Assembly (NCBI GenBank): GCA_022496185.1
Contig: WTXG01000483.1
Location: forward strand, 1 to 19,262
From: Multifurca ochricompacta
Lineage: Eukaryota > Basidiomycota > Agaricomycetes > Russulales > Russulaceae
DNA length: 19,262 nucleotides
Direction of reading: 5' to 3'
How positions within the stretch are numbered: position 1 is the first letter of the stretch; each line of letters starts with the position of its first letter. Shown piece after piece: positions 1 through 9,573 of the stretch. The notes beneath the pieces are model-generated. The model saw nothing but the letters and a program-made list of their open reading frames with translations. It did no database searches and was not told the origin of the DNA. Made by a program: the position numbers and the translations under genes.

Positions 1-274
1 CCCCCGCTCGCCTCACCCTACCCCATCCTACCCCACATACCCCTTCCTTCTCTTTCGCCGTCGACTCCCACACGCCATTCAGTCCCATCCCATTCCGTTC
101 GTTATTAGGTAATGACTGGTGACTGACGGAATAAAACGACCGTTTTTTTTTTTTGGGCGGGAATAGACGGGCAGCAAGGTCTTATGCGCCTTCTTGCAGG
201 ATCCTGATTGGGATAAGTCTCAATGGGCTTGAGGAGGTTGGTGTCATTCATTGGATAACTTTGAGAGAGAAAGG

Positions 275-295
275 GAGAGAGAGAGAGAGAGAGAG
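275..295. repeat. GA dinucleotide microsatellite
   Basis: About ten uninterrupted GA units inside a longer purine-rich stretch that starts near 262. Confidence 0.9.
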
Positions 296-970
296 GCATG
301 AGGTATATGTGGGTGATGGATGGAGTGGGATAACGTTTATGTTGAGATCGACCCATTATGCGGCGTGTTTTGCCAGTGTACGTTTTATCATGTTCCTCAT
401 GCTTTCCCTTTTTTCTATTCTTTTCTTTTTTTCACTCTCACTATTCCTTTTTTTTTTTTTGTTGTTACGCTCTCAGTGTAATTGGTCAAACCAGACAGTC
501 GTCATTGTCTCCTCTCTTTGGTTTTTTTCTTGTTTGTGGGGTTCGCTCGCTCAAGAAGTAACCGTCACAAATGTGTGCACCCCTCATCATCCACACAGCA
601 TCCCCTACCCCCTTGGCCTCTTTCTATCATCCTGGCACCGCCTTCATAGATACCAAACAAATAAATAAATAAATGTCACAACACACAACAAAAGTACAAT
701 AATGACATAGCCATAACTGTCAACTGTCAAACAACAACGGTTTCAAAATAAATAAAAAAAAAAAATAACCCTTTTCATCATAACTGACAACAATAACCAA
801 CGTGCGTATAGAAGATTGTTGTTGTGCGGAAGACATGGGGGTTTGTGGGTTAGCACGCATCGTATCTTTTTTTACATTTTTTTTCAAATTTAAAATCAGG
901 CTTATTACGCGCAGAACGATGCCTAACTCGCGCGGGTCAACATGGTGTTGTAGTGGTAACCTGTGTGAAA

Positions 971-986
971 CCCCCCCCCCCCCCCC
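971..986. repeat. Poly-C tract (16 nt)
   Basis: Sixteen consecutive C follow GTGTGAAA. The length of such a run is often misread in sequencing. Confidence 0.9.
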
Positions 987-1270
987 GCAAGGGAAAAAAG
1001 AAAGTCGGTTGATAGGGAATTGTTAAGTAGTAGCAAACAACAATTGAGAGAGGAAGTTAACCCGTAAAGGGTGTAAGGAACAAGGGTTTCTCAGGCACCA
1101 TGCACCAGGCCTCCACCCCGCACTGGGCCTATCCCGGCTCCCGAGGTCGTCTCCTCGAATACGGCTTGAAGACGAAGTTAAAGGGGCCCCCTTGCGGGAA
1201 CCCCAAGGGCTTTCGTACATTTATTATTATTATCACTAGCCTTAAAATGTAACAATTACCCGTGTGATCC

Positions 1271-1401
1271 CCACCACCACCACCACCACCGTGCGTACTT
1301 AACTAACTGGGGTTAACTGCAGCGTAGCCGTGGTTAACCCGTAATAACCCTAGTTTTATTGCCCTCCCCTCCCCCCCTCTCCTCCTCCTCCTCCTCCTCC
1401 T
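1271..1401. repeat. CCA and CCT trinucleotide microsatellites
   Basis: A CCA/CAC repeat lies at 1271-1290 and a CCT repeat at about 1379-1401. Between them is ordinary sequence with several GTTAAC-type strings. No coding context was found. Confidence 0.85.
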
Positions 1402-3179
1402 TGATTGACTAAAGTGTAGGCCACAAACACAAACACGACAAAATTGGATATCACATCTCTTTTGATCGATGATCGACCCTCCCCCCTCCCTAATCCTGGT
1501 CAGTCAGGGTATCTGATCCCAACTTATTCTATTCCTTCGATTATAATTAAAAAAAAACTTGTTATGCCTCCCTTTCTCCATAGTTGAAATAGAGAGGGAG
1601 GGGGGAAATAAGCCAGGTGGTGAGAGCCTCAAGCCTCTATAAATCCCACAATGCCCATATGCATATTCGGGGGGGGGGGAGGTTTTTTTTTTTTCTCAAC
1701 GTTCCTTTGCAAATTGTATTGATAAGAAGAAAGAAAGAAAAAAAAAAAAAGAACAACCAGAATAGATAGGGTTGAGAACAAAGCATTTTATTTTTTTAAT
1801 TTGGTTGGAAATGGATACCGAACTGAACAAAGCAGGGGTAAATAAGGAACAAGATGAAGATGAGGATGGAGATGGGGATGGAGATAGGGATGGGATGGAT
1901 AAGTCATAGATTAGGAGTGAGTTGCAGAGTTGCCCAGTCGCAGCCAGTCAGTCAGTCAGTCCCAGTCCCACCGACCACATACACAAATCGCCAAAAAAAA
2001 ACATTCTCAACCATTCGCAATCGTATACACCAACAAAAAAAAAAAAACATTATAACCAATGGGATCGAAAAAACGAACACTTCTTTTACTACACTACCTC
2101 TCTCTCCAGAGAAAAGTATTTATTTATTTATTTATTACTTACTATGTTACACCGAAAGAACTATACCCTACCCAACCCCAACGAAGTGTCCAAATTTTAT
2201 TAGAATACCTTTTATTTATTCATTCATCACCGCGGAGAAGAAGAAGAAAGAAAAAAAAAAAGGAAGGAAGAGGCTTTCTCGAAAGAAAGGAACAACCGAA
2301 CAACTCTCGTGTTCCTGATTTTGCTGTTGCACAATTATATATGCATACAATACTAAATAAATAATAAAATGAAAGGAATCAGGTGATGGCAACGGGACGA
2401 GGGGTGGGGGGAGTTTACGTCATACCGTAACCATCCTTTCCTTTCTCCGAGGTTTTGTTTTTTTTTTATTTCTGTTTTCCCCGTAATTAAAATCAGATTT
2501 TTACAATAATATATATACTGCGAATGGAGAAAGGGCGTATCCCGAGAGGAGGAAAAAGAAAAAAAAATTTTGAGGAAAAAAAAAAAAAAGGTAATGTGTG
2601 ATAAAAGTGAGAAGAAAGATCTCCGAGGCCAAACCGAACCAAATCTATATCCAAGCCTTCATCATAGAAAACCTCATTAACGCCTACAATGGGGGTGACA
2701 GAAGAGAGAAAGATAAAACGACTGTCGTAAGCGCGGCAATGAATGGCAGGGGAAAAAAAAGTCTGTACTAACGTACGTATAATAAGGACGTATTCAGTAC
2801 GTACTATGGAATGCGTCGTCAAGGCATGTACGCACCAAGCGAGACGGGGAGGGGGAGAAGAAAGAAAAAAAAACGCGCCGCTGTAAGCCCCCCTTGCAAC
2901 CAAAATTGATAGGAAGAAAAAAACGAGCTTTCCACTAAAAATGGAAAAATATCCAAAAAAAACTCGTAATAGAATCGTCGAGTCGCACAGTTTGCACGGT
3001 GAAAAGGGCAAAGATGAGAAGAGAAAAAAAAAAAGGAATGGAAGTGGATAGACAGCCTCGTCGGCGGTGAAAAAGTGCTTGAGTGACCAATATGCGCCTA
3101 GTGCCTGGCGAGTGTTGAAGTGTTGAACAGGATTTGCATGGGGGGGATTGAAAAAAAAAAAAAAGCAAAGGTTAAGGGG

Positions 3180-3201
3180 TAAGAGCCGAGTAAGAGCCGA
3201 G
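3180..3201. repeat. Tandem duplication of an 11-mer
   Basis: The unit TAAGAGCCGAG occurs twice head to tail (3180-3190 and 3191-3201), downstream of the G-alpha stop on that gene's strand. It is probably a slippage duplication, and no function is suggested. Confidence 0.85.
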
Positions 3202-3422
3202 ACTCGACATAGATGATGCATACAGATGACAGGAATGGAAGAGCGCGAAAGGAGAGACCAGGAAAAAAAGATTGTCATGGGCGAGGATAAGAGGAATGGA
3301 AAGGTACAGAATAAAAGCATGGGGACATCGCGGCGTTGAGGTGTTCGTGTCGGCTAGTCTGGAAAGCGGCATCTGCCCGAGATCAAGTCGCCTTGTAGCG
3401 AGACTCGGTTAGCGCCACCGGA

Positions 3423-4860
3423 CTACAAGAGGCCGCATTCCCGCAAATGGATTTGTAGAAGAATATCCGAGATCGCGTTCAACACGACTAAGGGAACAAC
3501 ATCGTTAAACATACAATCAACTCCGTAAAAAAAAAAAAACAAAAGTTAATGTGGACGTACATCGAATCTGATTGGTATCTGTTGCGCACGTGTAATGCGC
3601 ATATATCTGCTTTGTTGCTGCACTCTGATTGAGACTAACAAAACGTTGGAGAAGATACTCGCAAGCAGAATTGTAGTCAGCACCACCCGTATAGTCGGGG
3701 AAGTAGTCGCCTAGGGGTGAACGGGGAAGCTTCTCGGCGAAGAGGTCAATCTTGTTGAGGAACAAAATCTGACAAGGGACCAAATGAAATTATGCCTCCA
3801 AATAACGGGGAACGGAATAATGCATACAATAGATGTCTTAACAAACCACCGAGAGTTGCATATTGAGTCAAAGAGAGTGAGCGCCTCTTGCATGCGGTTC
3901 TAAGATGATTTTGAGCGATAGGTGACTTGAAGGGGGTGGGTGGGCAGAGGGGGAGGGACATACCACGCTCTCATCTTCATATAACATCTGATCATACTCG
4001 CTGAGGGAGACCAAGAATACGAGGGCGGTGACATTCTCAAAACAGTGAATCCACTTTTTCCGTTCACTTCGTTGACCACCAACGTCGAAAAGTTTGTACG
4101 TAAGCTCGCCAATCTTGAAGGCCGTCTCAGTGATACCCGTCGTCTTAACACGACTACGAAGGATGTCCTGATCGGTCGGCATATAACGAGGATCGGCCAT
4201 GCGGTCTATGGCGCCAAAGTAGTAAACTGCCGAGTCATTCAGTTGAAACTCGCGGGAACGGTTGACTGCCTCGCGGACGCCGGGATCACGCCAGAGTCCC
4301 TTGACGGCATCGGAAACGTCCCCGGGAAGGACATCCGACTCTATTTGTGGAGGTAGTGAAAGGATGACCGCACGGCGAGCATCGTTCTGGGGGGAAAGAG
4401 AGATATCCAGTTGGGGCATCGCTTCGAGGATAGCGCGCATGGACTGTATGGTGTTGGAAAAGATAATTTCTTTGTACGAATCACGTTCTTGCTCAGTGTA
4501 ACCGCCGTGGTGAATAAGTTTCATCTGCTTGAGCACGGTAGACTAGCGTAACGGGGGAGGGGGGGAAGGGAAAGGAACATGTCATTAGAGACGAAGCACA
4601 AGGCGGAAAAAAAGTCGAACAAGAGAGGATGATTACCTTGCCAGACTCGCCAGCGCCGAGCAACAACATCTTAATCTCATTCTTTGCCATGACCTTATCC
4701 CGTCTGAGCTGATTCTCAATCTCTTCATTGCCTGCAGAAAGAAAAAGAAAGAAAGAGGGCGTAAGTGGGATGGGAAGACAAGGGTACGAAGGATAGAGAG
4801 AGGAGGATACACACGGGCTCTCGCCTCTTCATCAACTGCAGATGACTGAACGCAACCCAT
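3423..4860 (-). CDS. gpa1: Heterotrimeric G-protein alpha subunit (Gi/group I-like)
   Basis: Membrane-bound GTPase that couples seven-helix receptors to effectors such as adenylate cyclase or MAP-kinase routes. Six exons on the minus strand: 4860-4815, 4731-4637, 4542-3964, 3899-3828, 3768-3561 and 3487-3423. All five introns are GT-AG (59-94 nt). The spliced protein has exactly 354 residues, the length of mammalian G-alpha-i. It starts MGCVQS, giving an N-myristoylation Gly2 and a likely palmitoyl Cys3. The P-loop GAGESGKST ends at about residue 49. Arg178 lies in RVKTTG and Gln204 in DVGGQR, both at Gi numbering. NKID is 269-272 and CATDT 325-329. The C terminus ECGLL has Cys351, the position ADP-ribosylated by pertussis toxin in Gi. 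The start context AAAATGG is strong. The exon 6 acceptor was set by the conserved C terminus, because the nearer AG at the poly-T tract gives a false tail. Family certain; the group I assignment is inferred from the N terminus and length. Confidence 0.97.
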
Positions 4861-4924
4861 TTTATGATAACAAGAAAGAAAATAAGAGTGACAAGCGGTG
4901 AGCGAGGAGGTGTGTGTGTGATAT

Positions 4925-4946
4925 GAGTGAGTGAGTGAGTGAGTGA
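4925..4946. repeat. GTGA tetranucleotide microsatellite
   Basis: About five GTGA units, preceded by a short GT run (about 4911-4920), 65-85 nt upstream of the G-alpha start codon and so probably in its 5' UTR or core promoter. Confidence 0.85.
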
Positions 4947-5202
4947 GGGAAGGAAGGGGATGAGAGGAAAATGGAAAAGGGAAAGAGAGAGAGAAGGAGG
5001 GGGGGGGAGGAAGAAACGCTGGGGGGGTTACAACCGCTGACCGAAAGAATCGAGTTTGTAGGAGAGCTGAGACCGAGAAATGAAATTGAAGAATCGATTG
5101 AACTTCCACAAAAAAAAAACAAACCTCCCCTCCGCTCCCTCCGAATGAATGAGAGAACAGAACACCAAACATTTCAAAATATTTCATCTCATTCATACCA
5201 CA

Positions 5203-5239
5203 CATAGCCATCATAGCCATAGTCATAGCCATAGCCATA
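5203..5239. repeat. CATAGC-type imperfect tandem repeat
   Basis: Repeated CATAGCC/CATAGT units upstream of the G-alpha gene. On the minus strand they translate to an artefactual Met-Ala repeat. Confidence 0.8.
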
Positions 5240-5300
5240 ATGCAATATCCATCTCCATCTCTCTTGTCTGTCATTACCTGAACACTAGGCACTACTGCCA

Positions 5301-7731
5301 CTAAGTGAACATATTACTACTAATCCCAATTCACTGACACCGCTGACACCGACAGACACTGCTGCTGCCACTGCCGTTGATGATAATAAAAAAACTCAGG
5401 TTCGAGTCTATACCATCACTCTCCATGTTCCCTTGGTTCCTTGATCCCTTGGGCTTGGGGCTCCATCCAGGCTGTTTCATCGGGTCGAATCCGCGTGCGG
5501 GTGTGTAACTTCTCCACTCCACCACTATATCCGACTCGGCATGTACGTATAACACGTATACTCGTCCGGCATATTTTGTAATCATATATAATTGTAATCG
5601 AGAGTGCGCCGACGGCTGTTTTAGAGCTTTGGAGCCTTAAGAGCGGGCTGGTACACACCGTGCCGCACCGCTAACACCGCTCCGTTAACCTACCTCTACC
5701 TATAATACCTTATACCGACGGCGGCTTCACTCCTACTCCTGCGAATATACCGGATGCCGGATACTCTCTCGCCATCCCATTGCACGCCAAGCTTCTGGTT
5801 TCTACGGCGGAAATGGCACCTTCTATTTGTTGTCCCCGTGCTCTCCCTTCTCTTCCCTTCTACCGACTCGAAAGGCAGGGCCTGGGGCCTGGCATACACG
5901 CACGACATCAAATATGTTGCATGGTCGTCACCTCAATACATGTAGTAGCATTAGTTATATGAATGTAATGCCAACTTCCAGCTGGGGCGTAAACATTTCA
6001 TGGATCGGCGCAAAGATTGTTGGGTGTATCACGCCTTCCTCATACGCGTTTTGGGGGGGGGACATTTTTCTTGGACTTGGTAATTCCAATCCATATGCTA
6101 TGATTGAGAGGTAGAGAGAGCAGATGTCCCATCTCCACTTCATCATCCATCATCCATCATCATCAAATAGCAACAACACAGATTTGGCATGGATACGTAC
6201 GCCCCCGAAACAGTTCATTAATTCTCATGACGCGCCCGCCCGCGCTCGCTCCCGGCGCCGGTACGTTGTCTTGGGCGTATCGTTCAAGAAGCGTGATCAT
6301 GATCAGAGTGGAAAGGAAAGAAGAATCCTATACCCTAGTTTTTTTTGGGGACAAATGCACATGGTCTATCAGTGTAAAAAGAAAAATCACGAGAAAAAAG
6401 GAGATGAGAGGAATAATGGAAGGGAAAGATGCGGGAAGGAAAGGGGCGGAGGGTTGATCTGCTGCTGCTGCTGCTGCTGCTGGGAAGGTACGATTTAAGG
6501 TATAATGGCGATAATCAAAAATCGATCTCTCTCTAGGAACAACCCAAGGGGATATTCCATTGGACTCATTACTCCTTTTTCGAATGGAGTGTGGGTATGT
6601 GGGTATGGTAGCGTCAAGTGCAAGTGCGTTGGGGGGGATGGTAGAAGGCACGGTACGCACGGGTGGGTGGTTTGGTTCCGTTCCGCCTGCCACCCATTCG
6701 ACTACCGCTTACTCGGATTCGGATGCGGTTAAACTCATAATGCGCTCATGTCGCTCACTCATCATAGATTAAATGTCCCTGCAGGGACCCGCCCCAGCCC
6801 CCCGCCCCTCCCGCCTGAGCTCTCTCAACTCCACGGAACTTACAGCACAGACTACTTTTTCTTTTTTTCTAACACATGATATGACAACTCGGGAGAGTAG
6901 AGCAGCTGGATGGCCCCAGCGCAGGGTCGGGTTGTAAGGTGAGAGAGAGAGAGAGAAGGGCTTCTCTTTTTCTAATGAGTAGGTTGAGTTGAGCTGAGAA
7001 GTCATCCATAACATGTAACACATACGCACAACACATGGGGGCAGAACTAGAAGTAGTAGGATGGTAGGGGAAGAGGGAGACAAACCTTTCCATCCGGGGA
7101 TTCGTAAGTCACATGAGGGAATAGAAGAAGAGGAAGAGAAGTCAAGTTAGAACTCTATTTGGGTGAGTAGTAGGGGAGGGGGAGGGGGGTCTTCGCTGTT
7201 CATCTTGTTTGATAGCATCACAAAAGGCGTGCTTCAAGAACTTTGTTGTTGGGTACGATGGTGGTATCACGTATAGTGTTGAGCCTGACACAAGTTTTGG
7301 TCTGGCGCTGGTATACTGGCCCACAGCACAGATGACTAATCACAGTCTGTAGTAGTAGCAGTAAGGGGCGGCAAGGACCATTTTTCCTGTCACCTGTCGT
7401 CGCCTGTCGCCGCCTGTCCAAGATTTCCATGGCGGCGTTCATCATCAACAAATCAAAAAACATTCAAAGGAGGGAGGGGAAATGTTTCAATTTGACTGTT
7501 TTAAGAATGTAATTGCTTTCCTTATCATCATAAAAAGAAGAAAAAATCATGTAAGCGAAAACCATTTCTGTATTAAAGATCAAGACATTTGATTGTTGTG
7601 CCACTGCCGCCCGATAATTGAAAGCAAGCATCAGCGGCACTGCAATACACTGGGGTGAGGGGGAAACCGAATAGCAAAAAGTGTCTACTTGCTTGACAAC
7701 AACAAATAACGGAAAGACCATATCATCATCA
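5301..7731. other. Intergenic region without a recognised gene
   Basis: No conserved protein or RNA gene was recognised between the G-alpha promoter and the 3' end of the MAPR-like gene. Open frames are short, overlap on both strands and lack domains. Features seen are an eight-unit CTG repeat (6459-6482), a G run (6052-6061), a GA tract (about 6941-6956) and an isolated ACGCGT (6044-6049). Positions about 7464-7731 probably contain the 3' UTR of the MAPR-like gene. The sequence GGGTCGAATCC near 5480 resembles a tRNA B box, but no cloverleaf can be built around it. Confidence 0.6.
6459..6482. repeat. CTG trinucleotide repeat (8 units)
   Basis: Eight perfect CTG units. On the minus strand they lie in a frame that would encode poly-alanine, but that frame shows no other sign of being a gene. 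Confidence 0.9.
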
Positions 7732-8530
7732 TTAATTCGCAACGGCAGCTGGCAGATCAGAGACGCGGCCCACGATATTGTACCGTTTCCTATTGAACGA
7801 ACGAATAAAACATAAAACTAAATATTTATGCGGGGTGGGGAAGGGGTTGAAGAAACTCACGTGAAGAAGGCATGCCAATCATTGAGCGTCTTGAGATCAC
7901 TCTCCTTGAGTGTGCTCCAATCTGGGACCGCATCCTCAGGTTTGAGACTCGACAAGCCCAAGGCGCGAGAAGCGTCTTTACCCGCGAGTACCGAGTAAGA
8001 ACCACCAGGTCCGTACGTGTCACGCTTTCGTGTTACGTCGAATACTGTGCCTATACACCCCACACACAAAAGAAATGCAAGTCAGAAACGAGTTGCTGCA
8101 GAATTTTTGATGATAATGGTTTTGGAGTAGGAGAAGGAGAGAGAGGGGGGAGAGAGAGAGAGCTGGGAAGGGAAGAAAGATGGATGATGATTTTTGGCGT
8201 TAGATGGACGGACCTTTGATAGCTACATACACCGGTTTTTCCGGGTTACTCCCGTCAAACTCTTTGAGCTGCTCCTGGGTGTATGGGTCATCCTTGGGCG
8301 GAGCTAAATCCGTACGTTCGGGTTGCATTACGATCTTCTTCACGTAGTCGTCGCAATATTCGCGCTATCAGCAAAAACGTCGTTCGTCGAACGATCTCTT
8401 AGATCTTCGGATGTAAATGCGAATGCAAAGTGATCGTGCTGTTCGCCGTGGTTCCTCCTTCTCTTCGTTGGGTACGGATTCAAGCTCCTCCGGATCGTCC
8501 GAATCGGCTGTGAGAAATCGTTGAAAGAGG
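7732..8530 (-). CDS. Cytochrome b5-like heme/steroid-binding protein (MAPR/Dap1-like); 5' end uncertain
   Basis: Small heme-binding protein of the membrane-associated progesterone receptor family. Known members (yeast Dap1, PGRMC1) bind heme and support cytochrome P450 steps in sterol synthesis, usually at the ER. Secure exons are 8364-8214, 8050-7861 and 7789-7732. They give about 132 residues: a leader ending DLAPPKDDPYT, then QEQLKEFDG, KPVYVAIKGTVFDVT, YGPGGSYSVLAGKDASRAL and LNDWHAFF, ending at TAA. These are the core motifs of the cytochrome b5-like domain. The first intron uses a weak GTCCGT donor (8213), forced by the conserved KGTVFDV junction. The second uses GTGAGT. Upstream, an exon at 8530-8476 (reading through DSDDPEELES) joins in phase to 8364 through a GTACCC donor. 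A possible start is ATG 8768-8766 with a donor at 8748. No membrane helix is visible in the secure part. The nearest in-frame ATG inside the secure exon is 8328-8326. Confidence 0.85.
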
Positions 8531-8768
8531 CTGTCACAGCAAGGGGAAAGAAGAGGAATTGAGTCCGTAAAGGACGACGTCACCGTAGATAGTGGTGAGT
8601 AGTAAATAGACATATACACATATATACACACACACGCCCACACACTACCAATCAGCGGTTATCCCCGGTTGGTCCGTCCGTATGTACGGAGAGCCCGGGG
8701 CCACACACAATTCCTGCCCTGCCCTGTGGTACGTTACGTAACATATACCTATGCGCTACGCCCGTCAT

Positions 8769-9573
8769 TCATTTGGGCTGACCTCCGTACACCCCGTATA
8801 TCTCTTCTCGTGTCAATGATAGTAAAAAAGTAAAAGTAAAAGTAAAAAAAAAAGGAGACGACGTCGGCCTCGGGCATCGACTACTTTCATTATCATCACC
8901 AATCATCAATCATCAATCATCCGGCAAACCGACGTACACAGACAAGAGCGGAATAGTCGGTCGGTCGGAGGAGGGAACAAACTTGTTTTGGGGTGCGGAG
9001 TGCGATCACTAAGTTAAAATTAGCTGTGCGGCAATCGCCTCGATAACAAAACGATTCAGGTAACTTGTTTAGATTCTCCCCCCCCTAAGAAGTGCTCACA
9101 CTGCATGGATTTTATGTTAATAGTCCCTGATAAAAGATTGTGTCAACAACAAAAAAGAAAAAGCTCTAGAGAACGCACAAGGCGCCAATCGCACGCGACC
9201 AATCCATTCAGAGAAAGAAAGAAAAAAGTGGTAAGTATTTGTTAAAATGCCAACATAGAAACAACTCGAACAAAAAAGAAAAAGACGGGTATGATTGGAT
9301 TGTATGTCGGTATGTAGTAGCAGTCTGTGCGAATATAGGAGAAAAGAAAGAAAGAGCCGCAGTTGAGAGATCAAACGTCTTTCTTGCTTGGTCCAAAGGG
9401 CATGCTTGCATGTATGTCATTTCCTTTTTCTTTCCTCCCCTCCCCTCTCCCCCCTTTTTATTTCTTCTTCTTTTATGGCATTTATAACAAGTCCCATGTT
9501 ACCTCGCTTGCGAGCCTGAATGGGAAAAAAAAGTAAAGGGAGAGAGAGAGAGAGGGAAAGAGAGGAGAAAAGA
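8769..9573. other. Spacer between the MAPR-like gene and the SEC2-like gene
   Basis: No gene was recognised. Contents are an AGTAAA-type tract (8821-8852), three copies of AATCATC (8901-8921), a run of purine-rich sequence, and a GA microsatellite (about 9540-9555) just past the stop of the SEC2-like gene. The part near 8800-8950 is likely promoter for the MAPR-like gene. The part near 9400-9573 is likely 3' UTR of the SEC2-like gene. Confidence 0.55.
8901..8921. repeat. AATCATC heptamer, three tandem copies
   Basis: Three exact head-to-tail copies of AATCATC, with a degenerate ATCATCACC copy just before them. It lies upstream of the MAPR-like gene. Confidence 0.85.

Larger units (their letters stand above)
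1..3422. other. Gene-free low-complexity region
   Basis: I see no supportable gene here. The DNA is dominated by A/T homopolymers, purine or pyrimidine tracts and microsatellites: GA at 275-295, a 16-nt C run at 971-986, CCA/CAC at 1271-1290, CCT at about 1379-1401 and TTTA at about 2117-2136. Open frames on both strands translate to F/L/S-rich or K/R-rich low-complexity protein with no recognisable domain. A TATAAA-like string lies at 1639-1644 but no credible ORF follows it. The part next to 3422 would include the 3' UTR of the G-alpha gene. Positions about 1080-1215 are more GC-rich and less repetitive than the rest (see findings). Confidence 0.7.
4861..5300 (-). promoter_or_regulatory. 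Pyrimidine-rich upstream region of the G-alpha gene
   Basis: Read on the gene's strand, the 440 nt before the start codon are a near-continuous series of CT-rich tracts, including a TCAC tetranucleotide repeat (plus-strand GTGA, 4925-4946) and CCCCCC/TTTTT runs. Such tracts are common in strongly expressed fungal promoters and 5' UTRs. No clear TATA box can be placed. This is inferred from composition and position only. Confidence 0.45.

Noticed and set aside
153..668. 171-codon plus-strand frame
   Set aside because: It is built from GA and T-rich tracts (RERERER and FFFFSLSLF stretches), with no recognisable protein and no promoter or splice support.
1639..1644. TATAAA as a promoter
   Set aside because: No credible coding region or RNA gene follows on the plus strand.
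2493..3320. 275-codon open frame on the minus strand downstream of G-alpha
   Set aside because: The translation is F/L/S-rich low complexity created by poly-A tracts on the plus strand. There is no domain, and it lies where the G-alpha 3' UTR is expected.
4633..5301. 222-codon minus-strand frame covering the G-alpha start
   Set aside because: It begins in the promoter repeats (Met-Ala repeat) and reads through exon 1 and intron 1. The true protein starts at 4860.
5395..5500. tRNA-like B-box strings (GGTTCGAGTCT, GGGTCGAATCC)
   Set aside because: No A box at a proper distance and no acceptor or T-arm pairing can be formed.
6044..6049. Another ACGCGT, and those at 11252 and 19074
   Set aside because: The number of such 6-mers is about what chance gives. 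These are not close to a gene expected to be under MBF control, and one lies in coding sequence.
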